From Leptotrichiaceae bacterium (GTDB lineage: Bacteria > Fusobacteriota > Fusobacteriia > Fusobacteriales > Leptotrichiaceae): a stretch of DNA of 12,591 bases. The position numbers and the translations under genes are program-made. This document shows, in pieces, positions 1-8,837 of this stretch (position 1 is its first letter; the number at the start of each line of letters is the position of its first letter). The stretch lies in NCBI GenBank assembly GCA_030532815.1, contig JAUNKI010000044.1, positions 1 through 12,591 of the forward strand, in the 5' to 3' direction. Below the pieces are notes generated by a model. It did not search any database and was not told the origin of the DNA. It saw only the letters and a list, made by a program, of their open reading frames with translations.

Positions 1-116
1 TAAATTGAAAACGATTTATTATTTATAAGCTTGAATTAAAAGGAAAATTTAACATACATAATTTTATAAACAGTTTAAATATAAAAAATAAATTATAAAA
101 GAAATACAGAAAAATT

Positions 117-245
117 ATGGTAAAACAGAAATCTTGGGGATAATTGAGCAGTAAGGAATTGACAGATTCGGAAAAGAAAAAACGGACAGATAAAATTATG
201 AATAAAATATTTTCAGATTTAACAGTCGAAAAAATATTTTATTAG
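117..245 (+). pseudogene. Possible remnant of a small coding sequence, interrupted by an early stop
   Basis: An ATG at 117 opens a frame reading MVKQKSWG, then TAA (141-143), then continues in the same frame for 33 codons to TAG at 243-245. The second part reads LSSKELTDSEKKKR near its start and FSDLTVEKIFY at its end, a plausible polar and helical protein composition. A TTG at 144 could restart it, but the GGGGA at 136-140 sits only 3 nt away, which is too close for a good ribosome binding site. I do not recognise the family. The stop codon abuts the left end of the inverted-repeat element, so the element may have truncated an older gene. Chance coding in AT-rich DNA is equally possible. Confidence 0.2.
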
Positions 246-395
246 AGTGTGTCTGAAAACTCAAAATCTAAGATATTTTCAATTTCTTTTTTTACTTTTT
301 AAATTGGAAAAATTATGATAAAACCTGTATTCTGTTATTTACGGTTTTTAAAATATCTGCTAAATCCATCATTTTGACAGTTTTCAGATACACCC
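245..395. repeat. 151-bp MITE-like element with terminal inverted repeats (element A)
   Basis: The left end (245-261, GAGTGTGTCTGAAAACT) matches the reverse complement of the right end (379-395, GGGTGTATCTGAAAACT) at 15 of 17 positions. Inward of this the arms match again: CAAAAT at 262-267 against its complement at 371-376, and AGATATTTT at 271-279 against its complement further in. The element has no coding capacity. Size and symmetry fit a miniature inverted-repeat transposable element or the remains of an insertion sequence. Mobility is inference; no target-site duplication was established. Confidence 0.5.
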
Positions 396-422
396 CAAGT
401 TTTTATTTTCTTTTGTGTTTAG

Positions 423-436
423 CTTATTATAATAAG
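423..436. promoter_or_regulatory. Perfect 14-bp palindrome, possible operator
   Basis: CTTATTATAATAAG is a perfect palindrome. It lies about 120 bp upstream of the trxA promoter, further than most operators. Such palindromes arise easily in AT-rich DNA. It is not a clean match to the Fur, PerR or Rex consensus sequences that I know. Confidence 0.15.
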
Positions 437-529
437 TAAAACTTATAAAATACGTATATAATAAAAAATAGTGGAAAAAAATTCCAATAAGATGTATAAT
501 ACAAAAAATGTTTTTGGATGCAGAAACAT

Positions 530-559
530 TTGCATATGCATATGAAAAAATGATATAAT
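530..559 (+). promoter_or_regulatory. Extended -10 promoter of trxA with GCATATG repeats
   Basis: A perfect -10 box TATAAT (554-559) is preceded by the extended element TG at 551-552, with TTGCAT (530-535) as -35 at 18-bp spacing. The predicted transcript start is near 566, giving a leader of about 35 nt before the trxA start. The heptamer GCATATG occurs at 532-538, 538-544 and 560-566, so copies overlap or flank both promoter boxes. This arrangement could bind a regulator, though that is inference. Confidence 0.65.
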
Positions 560-599
560 GCATATGACAAAATTCAAATTTATATTAGGAGGAATATAT

Positions 600-917
600 A
601 TGAGTAAAGTAGTACATTATGCAGGAGAAAACTTTGAAAACGAAACATTACTGTCAAACGGAATTACATTGGTGGATTTCTTTGCAACATGGTGCGGACC
701 TTGTCAAATGTTAGGTCCTGTACTGGATGAACTGTCAAACAGTGCTGATTATAAAATTGTAAAAGTAGATGTGGATCAGGCAAGTGATCTTGCTGCCCAG
801 TTTAGAGTGAGAAGTGTTCCTACAATGGTTATATTTAAAGACGGAAAACCTGTAGAAACTCTTGTAGGATTTCTGACACAGGACGAAATTGAAAAAAAAG
901 TTCAGGCACACAAATAA
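600..917 (+). CDS. trxA: Thioredoxin
   Basis: A cytosolic dithiol-disulfide oxidoreductase of 105 aa, the usual length for bacterial thioredoxin 1. It reduces disulfides in client proteins such as ribonucleotide reductase and peroxiredoxins, and is itself normally reduced by thioredoxin reductase (not in this window). The active site WCGPC lies at residues 31-35 with catalytic Cys32 and Cys35. The buried Asp26 before it and the cis-proline of SVPT (Pro74) are both present, so the fold and catalysis look intact. The start is the ATG at 600 because AGGAGG at 587-592 lies 7 nt upstream and the protein then begins MSKVVHY. An upstream in-frame ATG at 558 overlaps the -10 box and has no ribosome binding site. 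The gene has its own promoter and terminator, so it is a single-gene unit. Confidence 0.96.
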   Translation: MSKVVHYAGENFENETLLSNGITLVDFFATWCGPCQMLGPVLDELSNSADYKIVKVDVDQASDLAAQFRVRSVPTMVIFKDGKPVETLVGFLTQDEIEKKVQAHK

Positions 918-931
918 AAATTGAAAAATAG

Positions 932-975
932 CCTGTTTTAATCTTTAATATGAGATTAAAGCAGGTTTTTCTTTT
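932..975 (+). terminator. Rho-independent terminator of trxA
   Basis: A 13-bp stem is formed by CCTGTTTTAATCT (932-944) and AGATTAAAGCAGG (953-965), with one G-U pair and an 8-nt loop. It is followed directly by TTTTTCTTTT (966-975) and starts 14 nt after the trxA stop codon. Confidence 0.92.
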
Positions 976-1029
976 ATTAATATATTTTAAAAAAAATTCT
1001 TTGAAAAACTGGTTATTTTATGCAAATTA

Positions 1030-1038
1030 TGCTAAAAT
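1030..1038 (+). promoter_or_regulatory. Possible extended -10 promoter for tex
   Basis: TGCTAAAAT matches the TGnTATAAT extended -10 pattern at all but one base. No good -35 box is present at 17 bp. It lies about 65 bp before the tex start and just after the trxA terminator, where a new promoter is needed. Confidence 0.4.
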
Positions 1039-1101
1039 ATTTAATAGTCTGAAAAATGAAACGAAAAAATAATATTGAAAATATTTATATGGAGGATTGT
1101 T

Positions 1102-3267
1102 TTGGATATAATAAAAAGTGTCGGAGAAGAATTAAATTTAAAAACTTCTCAGATAGAAAATACGATGAATCTGTTTGACGAAGGAGGAACCGTTCCCTTT
1201 ATTGCACGTTACAGAAAGGAAGTTACGGGAAATCTTGATGAAGAACAGATAAGAGAGGTAATTGAAAAAGTTACATATTACAGAAATCTCGAAAAAAGAA
1301 AAGAAGAAGTAATAAGACTGATAGAAGAACAGGGAAAGCTGACCGAAGAGCTGAAAACGAGTATAATTAATGCTGTTAAATTACAGGAAGTGGAAGATCT
1401 GTATCTTCCATACAAAAAAAAGAAAAAAACGAAGGCGGATGTGGCAAAGGAACGTGGTTTGGAACCATTATCAATATTTGCACTGCTTCCGAATACAACT
1501 ATGGAATCTCTGAAAATGGAAGCTGAAAAATATATTACAGAAGAAGTTCCCGATGTGGAAGCTGCCGTTGAAGGAGTTCATCTCATTATTGCACAGAATA
1601 TATCTGAAGATGCCAAAATCAGGGAATTTTTGCGGGAAAGAACGGCAAAATACGGTATTCTCACTTCAAAAGTTATTGAAAAGAATAAAGGCGAAGATAT
1701 AAAGGGAGTATATCAGGATTACTATGAATATTCAGAACTTATCGAAAAGTCGGCTTCAAACAGAATTCTTGCATTAAACAGGGGAGAAAAGGAAAAAATA
1801 TTAAAAGTTGATATAGAAATAGATGAGAAAACTGAAGAATTTATAATAAATTTCATATTAAAATCATTCGGAAATAAAAATCTTACGGATTTTTATAAAG
1901 AGATTATAAAAGATTCTCTGGATAGGTTGGCGTATCCTTCAATTAAAAATGAAGTGAGAAATCTATATACTGAAAAAGCTGAAGAGGAAGCAATAAACAT
2001 TTTTTCGGAAAATCTCGAGAAACTGCTGCTACAGCCCCCTTTATCAAAGAAAACATTAATGGGTCTGGATCCGGGATACAGAACAGGCTGTAAAATGGTT
2101 ATTATTAATAAAGACGGTTTTTATGAAACGAATGACGTACTTTATTTGGTAGAGGAAATGCATAATCAGAGACAGCTTGACGAAGCTAAAAGAAAAATAT
2201 TGGATTATATAGCCAAATATGATGTTGATATAATTGCTATCGGAAACGGAACAGCTTCAAGGGAAACAGAAAGTTTTGTGGCAAAAATAATAAAAGAAGC
2301 GAAGAAACAGGTTTCCTATCTGATAGTCAATGAAGCGGGAGCTTCGGTTTATTCTGCGTCAAAACTTGCTATAGAAGAATTTCCCGATTTGGACGTTACT
2401 GCAAGAGGGGCTATTTCCATAGCAAGAAGAATACAGGACCCTATGGCGGAGCTTGTAAAAATTGATCCCAAATCCATAGGAGTAGGAATGTATCAGCATG
2501 ATGTAAATCAGAAAAAACTTAATGAAATGCTGGAACAGACAATAGAACATGTGGTTAACAATGTAGGGGTAAATATAAATACGGCTTCATGGGCTTTATT
2601 AAGCTTTGTTTCGGGGATTAAGAAAAATGTGGCAAAAAATCTGGTTGATTATAGACATGAAAACGGAGATTTTAAAGACAGAAAGGAACTGAAAAAAGTA
2701 AAAGGCTTGGGAGACAAGGCGTTTGAGCAGATGGCAGGGTTTGTGGTAGTGCCTGACAGCAGCAATCCTTTGGATAATACCATAATCCATCCGGAATCTT
2801 ATCATATTGCTGAAACAATATTAAAAGAGGCAGGCTGTAAAGTTTCGGATTTAAAGGAAAATCTGAATGATGTAAGACAGAAACTTCAGAAAATTAATAT
2901 GGAAAAAATTATAAAAGAAAATGATTTCGGACCTCAAACGGCAAAAGATGTATATGAGGCATTATTGAAAGACAGGAGAGATCCGAGAGATGAGTTTGAA
3001 AAACCATTATTAAGATCGGATATACTTAATATGGAAGATCTCTCTGAAGGTATGGTTCTTGAAGGGACAGTCAGAAATGTTGCGAAATTTGGGGTTTTCG
3101 TAGATATAGGACTGAAGAATGATGCATTGATACATATATCCCAAATATCGGATAAATTTGTTTCAGATCCCACAAAGGTGCTGTCTGTGGGGCAGATTAT
3201 AAAAGTCAAGATTTTATCTTTGGACAAGGAAAGAGGCAGAGTAGGACTGACAAGAAAAGGAATATAA
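1102..3267 (+). CDS. tex: Tex-family RNA-binding transcription accessory protein
   Basis: A cytosolic nucleic-acid-binding protein of 721 aa, the usual Tex length. Family members are linked to transcription and RNA metabolism and resemble eukaryotic Spt6; the exact role here is unknown. The N-terminal helical domain carries FDEGGTVPFIARYRKE (25-40). The YqgF/RNase H-like domain begins with MGLDPGYRTG (320-329). The helix-hairpin-helix region follows from NNVGVNINTAS near 486 to KGLGDKAFEQ near 534. The C-terminal S1 RNA-binding domain spans about 651-721 (EGTVRNVAKFGVFVDIG). The start is TTG at 1102 because GGAGG (1091-1095) lies 6 nt upstream and the protein then begins (M)DIIKSVGEELN. A longer reading from TTG 1075 would place this ribosome binding site inside the gene. 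No terminator is evident before lctP 90 bp downstream, so read-through is possible. Confidence 0.95.
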   Translation: MDIIKSVGEELNLKTSQIENTMNLFDEGGTVPFIARYRKEVTGNLDEEQIREVIEKVTYYRNLEKRKEEVIRLIEEQGKLTEELKTSIINAVKLQEVEDLYLPYKKKKKTKADVAKERGLEPLSIFALLPNTTMESLKMEAEKYITEEVPDVEAAVEGVHLIIAQNISEDAKIREFLRERTAKYGILTSKVIEKNKGEDIKGVYQDYYEYSELIEKSASNRILALNRGEKEKILKVDIEIDEKTEEFIINFILKSFGNKNLTDFYKEIIKDSLDRLAYPSIKNEVRNLYTEKAEEEAINIFSENLEKLLLQPPLSKKTLMGLDPGYRTGCKMVIINKDGFYETNDVLYLVEEMHNQRQLDEAKRKILDYIAKYDVDIIAIGNGTASRETESFVAKIIKEAKKQVSYLIVNEAGASVYSASKLAIEEFPDLDVTARGAISIARRIQDPMAELVKIDPKSIGVGMYQHDVNQKKLNEMLEQTIEHVVNNVGVNINTASWALLSFVSGIKKNVAKNLVDYRHENGDFKDRKELKKVKGLGDKAFEQMAGFVVVPDSSNPLDNTIIHPESYHIAETILKEAGCKVSDLKENLNDVRQKLQKINMEKIIKENDFGPQTAKDVYEALLKDRRDPRDEFEKPLLRSDILNMEDLSEGMVLEGTVRNVAKFGVFVDIGLKNDALIHISQISDKFVSDPTKVLSVGQIIKVKILSLDKERGRVGLTRKGI

Positions 3268-3357
3268 AAAAATAAAGTATACTTAATACGGGGAAACAGT
3301 AACATTATATTTACGACAGGTTATTAATATATAAAGCGTAGAAGGAAAGGAAAAAAG

Positions 3358-4929
3358 ATGAGTTTATTTTTTATGGGATTGGTACCTATTATATTGTTTT
3401 TATTTATGCTGGCATTATTAAAATGTTCGCCTATGCTGAGTGCATATACCAGCCTTGGAGCGGCAATACTTCTGAATTTTATTGTTAAAGAATGGAGAAT
3501 GCCTGTAACAGGGGTAATAGGATCTATTATGGAAGGATTTGCAGTAGCATGGATGCCTATAGGCCTGGTAGTGATAGCTGCCATATTTGCATATGAACTG
3601 TCGGTAAAAACCGGGGAAATAAATGTTATAAAAAAAATGCTGGGAAATATAACTACTGATAAAAGGGCACAGGCTCTTATACTTGCGTGGGGATTTGGAG
3701 GATTTATAGAAGGTGTTGCAGGATACGGTACAGCAGTGGCAATTCCTGCGGCAATAATGGTATCTTTAGGTTTTAATCCTTTAAATGCCGCAATTATGTG
3801 TCTTATAGCTAATACTACACCGACGGCATTTGGAACTGTAGGATTGCCTGTTACCACAATGAGTAGTCTGCTAAACCTGAGTCCCAACGAAATAAGCTTT
3901 TATATTTCATTACTTCTGTGGCCGATAATGTTCATTATTCCCTTTATACTTGTAAAAATGGCTGACAATGAAAGGAAAGAAGGAAGCGGAGCTTTCGGTG
4001 ACGGTATAATTCCTGTTATAGGAGCTTCAATAATCGGATATTCCGTGCAGCCTGTAATAGCAAAAACAACAGGAGCCGAGTTGCCGACAATTCTGTCAAG
4101 TTTATTGGCAATGGTATTAATGATAGGGGCAGTGAAAATATTTATTAAAGAAAAAGAGAGTACTGAAAAACAGCTTGTAACATTGAAAGAAGGAATTCTG
4201 GCATGGCTGCCGTATATTCTTATGGTCGTTTTAATTGTGGGTACGAGTCCTGTCGTTCATGCTGTCCATGAATTACTGGAACATACCAATTCGGTATTCA
4301 ACTTCACATTGGGAAATCCTGAAGTATTCAGAGATATTAACGGTGAAGTTTCCAAAGCAAATGTTACCTTTAAGTGGCTGCTTGCACCGGGAGTTCCTAT
4401 TATTACGGCAACTGTCATAGCCGGTTTTTTTCAGAAAGCAAAAGTTAAAGATATGATTTCAGTATTTACCGATACCGTAAAACATAAATTGCCGTCAATT
4501 TCAGTTATAATGGGGATAGTTGCGTTATCGGCAGTTATGAAGCACAGTGGAATGATAAACAGTATAGCTGACGGATTTGTACAGATTATGGGGAAAAATT
4601 TTCCTTTGATTTCTCCTTTTCTCGGTACAATAGGGACGTTTGTAACAGGAAGTGATCTATCTTCCAACCTTTTATTCGGAAATTTACAGTTTAATGTTGC
4701 CGAAGGTCTGAAAGCGGGACATCAGCCTCTGAAAGAACTGCTTATTGCTTCAAATACTGCAGGAGCTACGGGAGGAAAAATGATTTCTCCCCAGAATATA
4801 GCAATTGCAGCTTCAACAGTAGGTCTTATGGGGAAGGAAGGAGATATGTTGAGAACTACACTGAAATACTCCTTAGTTTATGCGATAGTATTAGGAATAC
4901 TTGTATTTGCAGGAAGTATTATAGTGTAA
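3358..4929 (+). CDS. lctP: L-lactate permease (LctP family)
   Basis: An integral cytoplasmic membrane transporter of 523 aa, in the normal range for lactate permeases (TC 2.A.14), which carry lactate with protons. The sequence is mostly hydrophobic segments broken by short charged loops, about a dozen in all. Family signatures include GGFIEGVAGYGTAVAIP (114-130), the following ANTTPTAFGTVGLP (151-164), GTFVTGSDLSSN near 425, and SNTAGATGGKMISPQN near 465. A GAAGGAAAGG ribosome binding site lies just upstream of the ATG. Lactate is a major fermentation end product in Leptotrichia, so in this organism the carrier could work in export or uptake; direction and substrate are inference from the family. 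The gene lies 90 bp after tex with no obvious promoter of its own, and ends in an AT-rich hairpin. Confidence 0.94.
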   Translation: MSLFFMGLVPIILFLFMLALLKCSPMLSAYTSLGAAILLNFIVKEWRMPVTGVIGSIMEGFAVAWMPIGLVVIAAIFAYELSVKTGEINVIKKMLGNITTDKRAQALILAWGFGGFIEGVAGYGTAVAIPAAIMVSLGFNPLNAAIMCLIANTTPTAFGTVGLPVTTMSSLLNLSPNEISFYISLLLWPIMFIIPFILVKMADNERKEGSGAFGDGIIPVIGASIIGYSVQPVIAKTTGAELPTILSSLLAMVLMIGAVKIFIKEKESTEKQLVTLKEGILAWLPYILMVVLIVGTSPVVHAVHELLEHTNSVFNFTLGNPEVFRDINGEVSKANVTFKWLLAPGVPIITATVIAGFFQKAKVKDMISVFTDTVKHKLPSISVIMGIVALSAVMKHSGMINSIADGFVQIMGKNFPLISPFLGTIGTFVTGSDLSSNLLFGNLQFNVAEGLKAGHQPLKELLIASNTAGATGGKMISPQNIAIAASTVGLMGKEGDMLRTTLKYSLVYAIVLGILVFAGSIIV

Positions 4930-4932
4930 GTC

Positions 4933-4980
4933 TTTTAAGAACCGATAGGAAAAAAACTGAATTTTTTATCTTAAAATTTT
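4933..4980 (+). terminator. Probable terminator of lctP
   Basis: TTTTAAGA (4933-4940) pairs perfectly with TCTTAAAA (4969-4976). Inside it, an A run (4950-4956) pairs with a T run (4962-4967). TTTT follows at 4977-4980. The stem is almost pure AT, so it is weaker than the trxA terminator. Confidence 0.45.
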
Positions 4981-5102
4981 GTAAAATCATGTAAAAAAGT
5001 GAAAATTAAAGGATTTTCCAATGTTTGATTTGAAAAATGATAAAATCTATATATCGGAAAAAATAAAAATATATGAAATAATATTTATAAAAATAGAATG
5101 AC

Positions 5103-5127
5103 AGGAATTTTAAAAGTAATAATTCCT
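5103..5127 (+). other. Leader hairpin upstream of ileS
   Basis: AGGAATT (5103-5109) pairs with AATTCCT (5121-5127) around an 11-nt loop, ending 27 nt before the ileS start. It has no T run, so it is not a terminator. I see no T-box sequence (AGGGTGG...ACCGCG type) in the 225-bp gap. Any role in translation control is speculation. Confidence 0.25.
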
Positions 5128-5154
5128 TAATAAATATAAGAAGTTGGAGGAAAA

Positions 5155-7941
5155 ATGTCGGAAGAAAAAAATGTTGAAAAAGTTGATTATGCAGGAACAC
5201 TGAATTTACCTAAAACAAGTTTTAAAATGAAAGCTAATCTTGCTCAAAAAGAACCGTTGACATTAAGAGATTGGAAAAAAGGAAAAATTTATGAAAAGTC
5301 ATTGAAGGAGGGAAAAGATTTTTTCGTACTGCATGACGGTCCTCCTTATGCAAATGGAAATATACATATAGGACATGCTTTAAATAAAGTTTTGAAAGAT
5401 ATAATATTAAAATATAAAAGACTAAGAGGTTACAATGCTCCCTATATTCCCGGATGGGATACGCACGGATTGCCCATAGAATGGAAAATAATGGAGGAAT
5501 ACGGAGAAAAGGCAAGAAACATGACACCTCTTCAGATACGTCAGGAATGTAAAAAATACGCGTTGAAATGGATAGAAAAACAGAAAGAGGAATTTATAAG
5601 ACTCGGAATTTTAGGAAACTGGGAAAATCCTTATATTACCTTGAAATTCGAATATGAAGCAGAACAGCTGAAGGTCTTTAAGGAGATATATGAAAATGGA
5701 TATGTGTATAAAGGGCTGAAACCTGTATACTGGTCACCTACTACCGAAACTGCACTGGCAGAAGCCGAAATTGAATATAAGGATGTAGTTTCTCCTTCGA
5801 TTTATGTAAAAATGGAAGGTTCAAAGGATTTGACCGAAAAACTCGGATTGGACGAAGCAAGTATCGTAATATGGACAACTACTCCTTGGACATTGCCTGC
5901 AAATTTAGGGATAGCATTAAATAAAGACTTTGATTACGGAGTATATAAAACTGAAAAGGGAAATCTCATTTTAGCTAAGGAACTTGCTGAAAAAGCTTTT
6001 GAAACTATGAAACTGAAACATGAACTGATAAAGGAATTTAAAGGAAGTGAAATAGAAAAGACCCATTACAGACATCCGTTTCTGGATAGGGAAGGTCTTA
6101 TAATATTGGGAGAACATGTAACTCTTGAAGCCGGTACGGGAGCAGTGCATACTGCACCGGGACACGGGGTGGAAGATTATATGGTCGGACAGTTATACGG
6201 AATAGGAGTTTTATCTCCTGTAGACGATCAGGGGCATATGACTAAAGATGCAGGGAAATACGAAGGTTTATTTTATAAAAAAGCGAATAAAGCCATAGTG
6301 GAAGATATGGGAAATTCGGGTCATTTAATGGCTTACAGTGAGTTTACCCATTCGTATCCTCATGACTGGAGAAGTAAAAAGCCCGTAATTTTCAGAGCTA
6401 CGGAACAATGGTTTATAAGTGTTGATGAAAGCGATGTAAGGGGAAATGCTTTGAAAGCACTTGAAAATGTTGAATTTGTACCTGAATGGGGAAAAAACAG
6501 AATTAATGCTATGCTCGAAACAAGACCTGACTGGACTATTTCCAGACAGAGAGTCTGGGGAGTACCGATACCTCTATTTTATAATTCCGACACTGATGAA
6601 GTCATATATGAACCTGAAATAATGGACAGAATAATTGAAACAGTGAAAAAAGAAGGTACCGATATATGGTGGAAATATGAAGCGGAGGAAATTATAGGCA
6701 ACGATTTACTTGAAAAATATAATTTAAAAGGTATAAAACTGAGAAAAGAAAGAAGTATAATGGATGTCTGGTTTGATTCGGGAGTTTCTCATAGAGGAGT
6801 ATTAATCCCGAGAAATTTACCGAGACCGGCAGACCTGTATCTGGAAGGGAGCGATCAGCACAGGGGATGGTTCCAGTCATCTCTACTTACATCAATTGCA
6901 AGTACTAAAGATGCTCCGTATAAGAGGGTACTCACACACGGTTTCGTAATGGACGGACAGGGCAGAAAAATGTCGAAATCCTTAGGAAATACGATTATAC
7001 CCAAAGACATCATTGAAAAATACGGAGCGGATATATTGAGACTTTGGGTTTCTTCAGTAGATTACAGAGAAGATGTGAGAATTTCGGAAAATATATTGCA
7101 GCAGATGTCCGATGCTTACAGAAGAATCAGAAATACTGCAAGATTTTTAATGGGAAACCTGAATGATTTTGACTATGTAAATAAAAAAGTAAACTATGAA
7201 GATATGTATGAAATAGATAAATGGGCAATGCATAAGCTTGAGGAACTGAAAGAAAAAACGACGGAATATTATGACAAATATGAGTTTTACAGCTTATTTC
7301 AGGAAATTACCTATTTCTGCTCAATAGATATGTCTTCTTTCTATTTGGATATAGTAAAAGACAGATTGTATTGTGAAGAAAAGGATTCGTCAGGAAGAAG
7401 AAGTGCCCAGACTGTACTGACGGAAGTTCTGAAAGTATTGGTAAGAGTTATTTCTCCCGTTCTTTCATTTACTGCAGATGAAATATGGGAAAGAATACCT
7501 GAAACAATCAAAGAAGAGGAAAGCGTTCATTTATCCAGTTGGATAGAAGCCGAGCCAGGATATAAAAATGATGAACTGGCAAAAAAATGGAGTAAAATCC
7601 AGAATCTGAGAAAAGAAGTAAATAAAAAACTTGAAGCAGCAAGACAGGAAGGACTGATAGGGCATTCTCTCGATGCGAGAATCCTTTTAAAAGTTGATAA
7701 TGATGAGTATTCATTCCTGAAGAATTACACTGAAGATGAAATATCGGATTTATTCATTGTTTCACAGACGAAATTCGTAAAGGATGAATTACAGAGCAGC
7801 GAAATTTCGGGACTTTCCATAGGAGTAATAAAAGCTTTAGGAAAAAAATGTGAAAGATGTTGGAAATATCATGAAGAAGTAGGGAATGATACAGAGTATC
7901 CTGACGTATGTCCGAGATGTGCAAAAGTTTTAAAATCCTAA
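5155..7941 (+). CDS. ileS: Isoleucyl-tRNA synthetase
   Basis: A cytosolic class Ia aminoacyl-tRNA synthetase of 928 aa that charges tRNA-Ile with isoleucine. The Rossmann-fold signature HIGH is at 71-74 (within [10 protein letters not shown]) and the KMSKS loop at 605-609 ([11 protein letters not shown]). The insert between them holds the CP1 editing domain, with [11 protein letters not shown] and [12 protein letters not shown] typical of editing IleRS. A C-terminal zinc site is formed by Cys899, Cys902, Cys919 and Cys922. Length, order and zinc knuckle fit the bacterial type. The ATG is supported by GGAGGA 4 nt upstream. There is no T-box leader, so control by tRNA charging of that kind is not apparent. 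In many bacteria ileS and lspA are adjacent; here the order is kept but a 394-bp gap with a terminator and an inverted-repeat element lies between them. Confidence 0.97.
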   Translation: MSEEKNVEKVDYAGTLNLPKTSFKMKANLAQKEPLTLRDWKKGKIYEKSLKEGKDFFVLHDGPPYANGNIHIGHALNKVLKDIILKYKRLRGYNAPYIPGWDTHGLPIEWKIMEEYGEKARNMTPLQIRQECKKYALKWIEKQKEEFIRLGILGNWENPYITLKFEYEAEQLKVFKEIYENGYVYKGLKPVYWSPTTETALAEAEIEYKDVVSPSIYVKMEGSKDLTEKLGLDEASIVIWTTTPWTLPANLGIALNKDFDYGVYKTEKGNLILAKELAEKAFETMKLKHELIKEFKGSEIEKTHYRHPFLDREGLIILGEHVTLEAGTGAVHTAPGHGVEDYMVGQLYGIGVLSPVDDQGHMTKDAGKYEGLFYKKANKAIVEDMGNSGHLMAYSEFTHSYPHDWRSKKPVIFRATEQWFISVDESDVRGNALKALENVEFVPEWGKNRINAMLETRPDWTISRQRVWGVPIPLFYNSDTDEVIYEPEIMDRIIETVKKEGTDIWWKYEAEEIIGNDLLEKYNLKGIKLRKERSIMDVWFDSGVSHRGVLIPRNLPRPADLYLEGSDQHRGWFQSSLLTSIASTKDAPYKRVLTHGFVMDGQGRKMSKSLGNTIIPKDIIEKYGADILRLWVSSVDYREDVRISENILQQMSDAYRRIRNTARFLMGNLNDFDYVNKKVNYEDMYEIDKWAMHKLEELKEKTTEYYDKYEFYSLFQEITYFCSIDMSSFYLDIVKDRLYCEEKDSSGRRSAQTVLTEVLKVLVRVISPVLSFTADEIWERIPETIKEEESVHLSSWIEAEPGYKNDELAKKWSKIQNLRKEVNKKLEAARQEGLIGHSLDARILLKVDNDEYSFLKNYTEDEISDLFIVSQTKFVKDELQSSEISGLSIGVIKALGKKCERCWKYHEEVGNDTEYPDVCPRCAKVLKS

Positions 7942-8088
7942 TTTATTTTTACGGAAAATAAAAAAATTGTGACAAATGTATTTGTATTTATGATTTTTCT
8001 AAAATATAAAGGTAAAATAAGATATTTTTGAAGACTTCCTGTTTCATATTTCTAATGAAAATATTTAATGTGTTTTAAGGGGATATTC

Positions 8089-8110
8089 AAAAGGATTTTA
8101 TTCCTTTTTT
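8089..8110 (+). terminator. Probable terminator downstream of ileS
   Basis: AAAAGGA (8089-8095) pairs with TCCTTTT (8102-8108) around a 6-nt loop, and the T run extends to 8110. It lies about 150 bp after the ileS stop, an unusually long distance for that gene, and the T tract is mostly part of the stem. Confidence 0.5.
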
Positions 8111-8165
8111 CAATAATAAACGGAAAATTTCATAATTTAGGAAATCCGGATTAATAATTTTTGCA

Positions 8166-8311
8166 GGAGTTGTTTCATAAGTCAGAAATAGTTTTTAAGT
8201 TGCAAATAATATATTTTTTTAAGTATAAATTGTTGTGTTTGACTATTTTGTAAAATAATAAAACATATAAACTTTATTTTTAATATGTTTTTCAACTTAT
8301 GAAACAGTTCT
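8166..8311. repeat. 146-bp MITE-like element with terminal inverted repeats (element B)
   Basis: The left end GGAGTTGTTTCATAAGT (8166-8182) pairs with 8295-8311. The inner 12 bases TGTTTCATAAGT are a perfect match and the outer five pair if G-T wobbles are allowed. The interior is AT-rich with no coding capacity. The right end is 24 bp before the lspA start codon. The left end matches that of element C at 14 of 18 positions, so the two probably derive from the same mobile-element family. Confidence 0.55.
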
Positions 8312-8335
8312 GAATCTTAAATAAAGGAAGGAAAT

Positions 8336-8836
8336 ATGCTATATATATTAATAATATCGGTTCTTGCATCTATAGACCAGTTTACTAAGTATGAAATGGT
8401 CAGAATATCAGGAGGGAATATCGGTTATTCAATACCTGTAATAAAAGATTTTTTTCATTTTACCTATGTGGAAAATCATGGAGGGATATTCGGTCTTTTT
8501 CAGGGGAAAATAAATGTCTTTACAGTAATAAGTATAATTTTAATAGCTTATATAGTTTTTTCAGAATTTAAAAATTTTAAAAATTATACAAAATGGACAA
8601 AGATAGGCATTTCCGTAATAGCGGCAGGAGCTTTGGGAAACATGACTGACAGGATATTCAGAGGATTTGTAGTGGATATGATAGATTTTAACGGTATATG
8701 GAAATTCGTATTCAATGTTGCGGATATGTACATTCATATAGGAATATATATTATCGTAATTGATTATTTTATACGAAAATATAAAGGAAAGAAAAATGAC
8801 AAAGAAAATGTAAAAATTGGAAAAGGAGATGTTTAA
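8336..8836 (+). CDS. lspA: Lipoprotein signal peptidase (signal peptidase II)
   Basis: An integral inner-membrane aspartyl protease of 166 aa, the normal length, which removes signal peptides from diacylglyceryl-modified prolipoproteins. The conserved blocks are in order: DQFTK (14-18), VENHGGIFG (45-53), GALGNMTDR (98-106), FVVDMIDF (111-118) and [13 protein letters not shown] (124-136). The catalytic aspartates by family alignment are Asp114 and Asp130. Four hydrophobic segments are visible and the tail is rich in lysine. AAGGAAGGAA just upstream supports the ATG. The gene ends with a ribosome binding site for glyQ in its last codons and the two genes are 1 nt apart, so they are co-transcribed and probably translationally coupled. 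Confidence 0.94.
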   Translation: MLYILIISVLASIDQFTKYEMVRISGGNIGYSIPVIKDFFHFTYVENHGGIFGLFQGKINVFTVISIILIAYIVFSEFKNFKNYTKWTKIGISVIAAGALGNMTDRIFRGFVVDMIDFNGIWKFVFNVADMYIHIGIYIIVIDYFIRKYKGKKNDKENVKIGKGDV

Positions 8837-8837
8837 T

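Larger units (their letters stand above)
1..599. other. Intergenic region upstream of trxA
   Basis: No intact gene is visible on either strand. The first 116 bases are very AT-rich and featureless. The remainder holds a broken small reading frame (117-245), an inverted-repeat element (245-395), a perfect 14-bp palindrome (423-436), a 5-5-5 inverted repeat TGGAA/TTCCA (472-486) and the trxA promoter (530-559). The length and the debris suggest an eroded region rather than a compact regulatory one. A gene ending just upstream of the window cannot be excluded. Confidence 0.6.
7942..8335. other. Intergenic region between ileS and lspA
   Basis: No gene is visible. The stretch contains a likely terminator (8089-8110) and an inverted-repeat element (8166-8311). 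A TTGACT inside the element (8239-8244) is followed by loosely -10-like AT-rich sequence at poor spacing, so any lspA promoter there is uncertain. Confidence 0.5.

Noticed and set aside
1075..1101. Longer tex start at TTG 1075
   Set aside because: No ribosome binding site precedes it, and the strong GGAGG at 1091-1095 would then lie inside the gene. TTG 1102 gives the usual Tex N terminus.
3324..3887. A 187-codon open frame on the minus strand
   Set aside because: It lies opposite lctP, whose protein has clear family motifs, and its own translation shows no recognisable domain. It is an antisense shadow.
4930..5154. A T-box riboswitch before ileS
   Set aside because: The gap contains neither a T-box-like conserved sequence nor a terminator/antiterminator pair close to the start codon; only a short hairpin is visible.
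7942..7962. Hairpin TTTATTTT/AAAATAAA directly after ileS as terminator
   Set aside because: The stem is all AT and is followed by A residues, not T. The hairpin at 8089-8110 is a better candidate.
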